In this document: in pieces, positions 5,503-5,529 of the stretch
Position numbering within the stretch: position 1 is the stretch's first letter
Layout of the letters: each line of letters opens with the position of its first letter
The notes under the pieces: generated by a model
What the model saw: only the letters and a program-made list of their open reading frames with translations
Databases searched by the model: none
What the model was told of the DNA's origin: nothing
Made by a program: the position numbers and the translations under genes
From: Coriobacteriia bacterium
GTDB lineage: Bacteria; Actinomycetota; Coriobacteriia; Coriobacteriales; UBA8131
Assembly: GCA_009779015.1 (NCBI GenBank)
Contig: WRFC01000064.1
Coordinates: 1 to 5,529, forward strand
Direction: 5' to 3'
Length of the DNA stretch: 5,529 bases

Positions 5503-5529
5503 GGCACCAATCGCGGCGCCAATCGCGGC
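5503..5529. repeat. 12-bp tandem repeat cut by the window edge
   Basis: GGCACCAATCGC (5503-5514) is followed by GGCGCCAATCGC (5515-5526) and the first three bases of a third unit. The true copy number is unknown because the window ends here. It may be the edge of a longer repeat array or the end of a neighbouring gene. Confidence 0.6.

Noticed and set aside
5472..5529. A divergent plus-strand gene starting at ATG 5472 (MSDTIG...)
   Set aside because: There is no Shine-Dalgarno site, the frame quickly becomes Arg/Gln-rich, and it overlaps the promoter and palindrome. Too little sequence is visible to support it.
5472..5529. C-terminus of a minus-strand gene (AAIGAAIGAV... ending at TAA near 5470)
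   Set aside because: About 18 codons of open frame are not evidence on their own. The sequence includes the 12-bp repeat and the promoter, and other frames are equally open.
1..5529. CRISPR array, tRNA, rRNA or transposase
   Set aside because: No regularly spaced palindromic repeats with unique spacers, no cloverleaf or rRNA signature, and no transposase motif was found on either strand by eye.

Overview
The window is GC-rich in its genes and AT-richer between them. It reads as a piece of a bacterial chromosome, probably from a high-GC anaerobe. That guess rests on the gene content (a PPi-dependent dikinase and an MttB-superfamily methyltransferase) and on good Shine-Dalgarno sites (AAAGGAG, AAGGAG). 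The GGKTSHAAV form of the dikinase phospho-histidine motif brings Actinomycetota such as Coriobacteriia to mind, but I cannot assign a taxon from this sequence alone. All three genes share one unusual codon-context habit (Phe is TTT before a G-starting codon), so they look native to one genome.

Layout: (1) 2-2197, plus strand: the C-terminal four fifths of pyruvate, phosphate dikinase (ppdK); the start lies left of the window. A perfect 12-bp hairpin at 2218-2246 follows it. (2) 2198-2472: a 275-bp convergent intergenic stretch with no gene but several inverted repeats. (3) 2473-3897, minus strand: an MttB-family (trimethylamine methyltransferase-like) protein without pyrrolysine. (4) 3969-5246, minus strand, 71 bp upstream of it: an aminoglycoside/choline/homoserine-kinase-fold phosphotransferase. 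(5) 5247-5529: the leader and promoter region of this two-gene minus-strand unit.

The most interesting part is the kinase-methyltransferase pair and its control region. MttB-family proteins without pyrrolysine demethylate quaternary amines such as glycine betaine, passing the methyl group to a corrinoid protein. A small-molecule kinase of the choline kinase/ThrB fold in the same transcription unit suggests that a hydroxylated or otherwise phosphorylatable methylated compound is handled by both proteins. This is inference. No corrinoid protein or reactivase gene is in view. Upstream, on the minus strand, there is a TTGACA promoter whose -35 overlaps a 16-bp palindrome. Next comes an intrinsic terminator with a six-T tract inside the leader, preceded by small hairpins, one of which would compete with its 5' arm. 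After that come repeated AGAC motifs leading into the kinase start. The same AGAC motif recurs at exact 12-nt spacing in the gap before the methyltransferase. Together these suggest layered control of the unit: an operator, an attenuator and a leader repeat.

PPDK interconverts pyruvate + ATP + Pi and PEP + AMP + PPi. It is convergent with the pair and need not be functionally linked to it.
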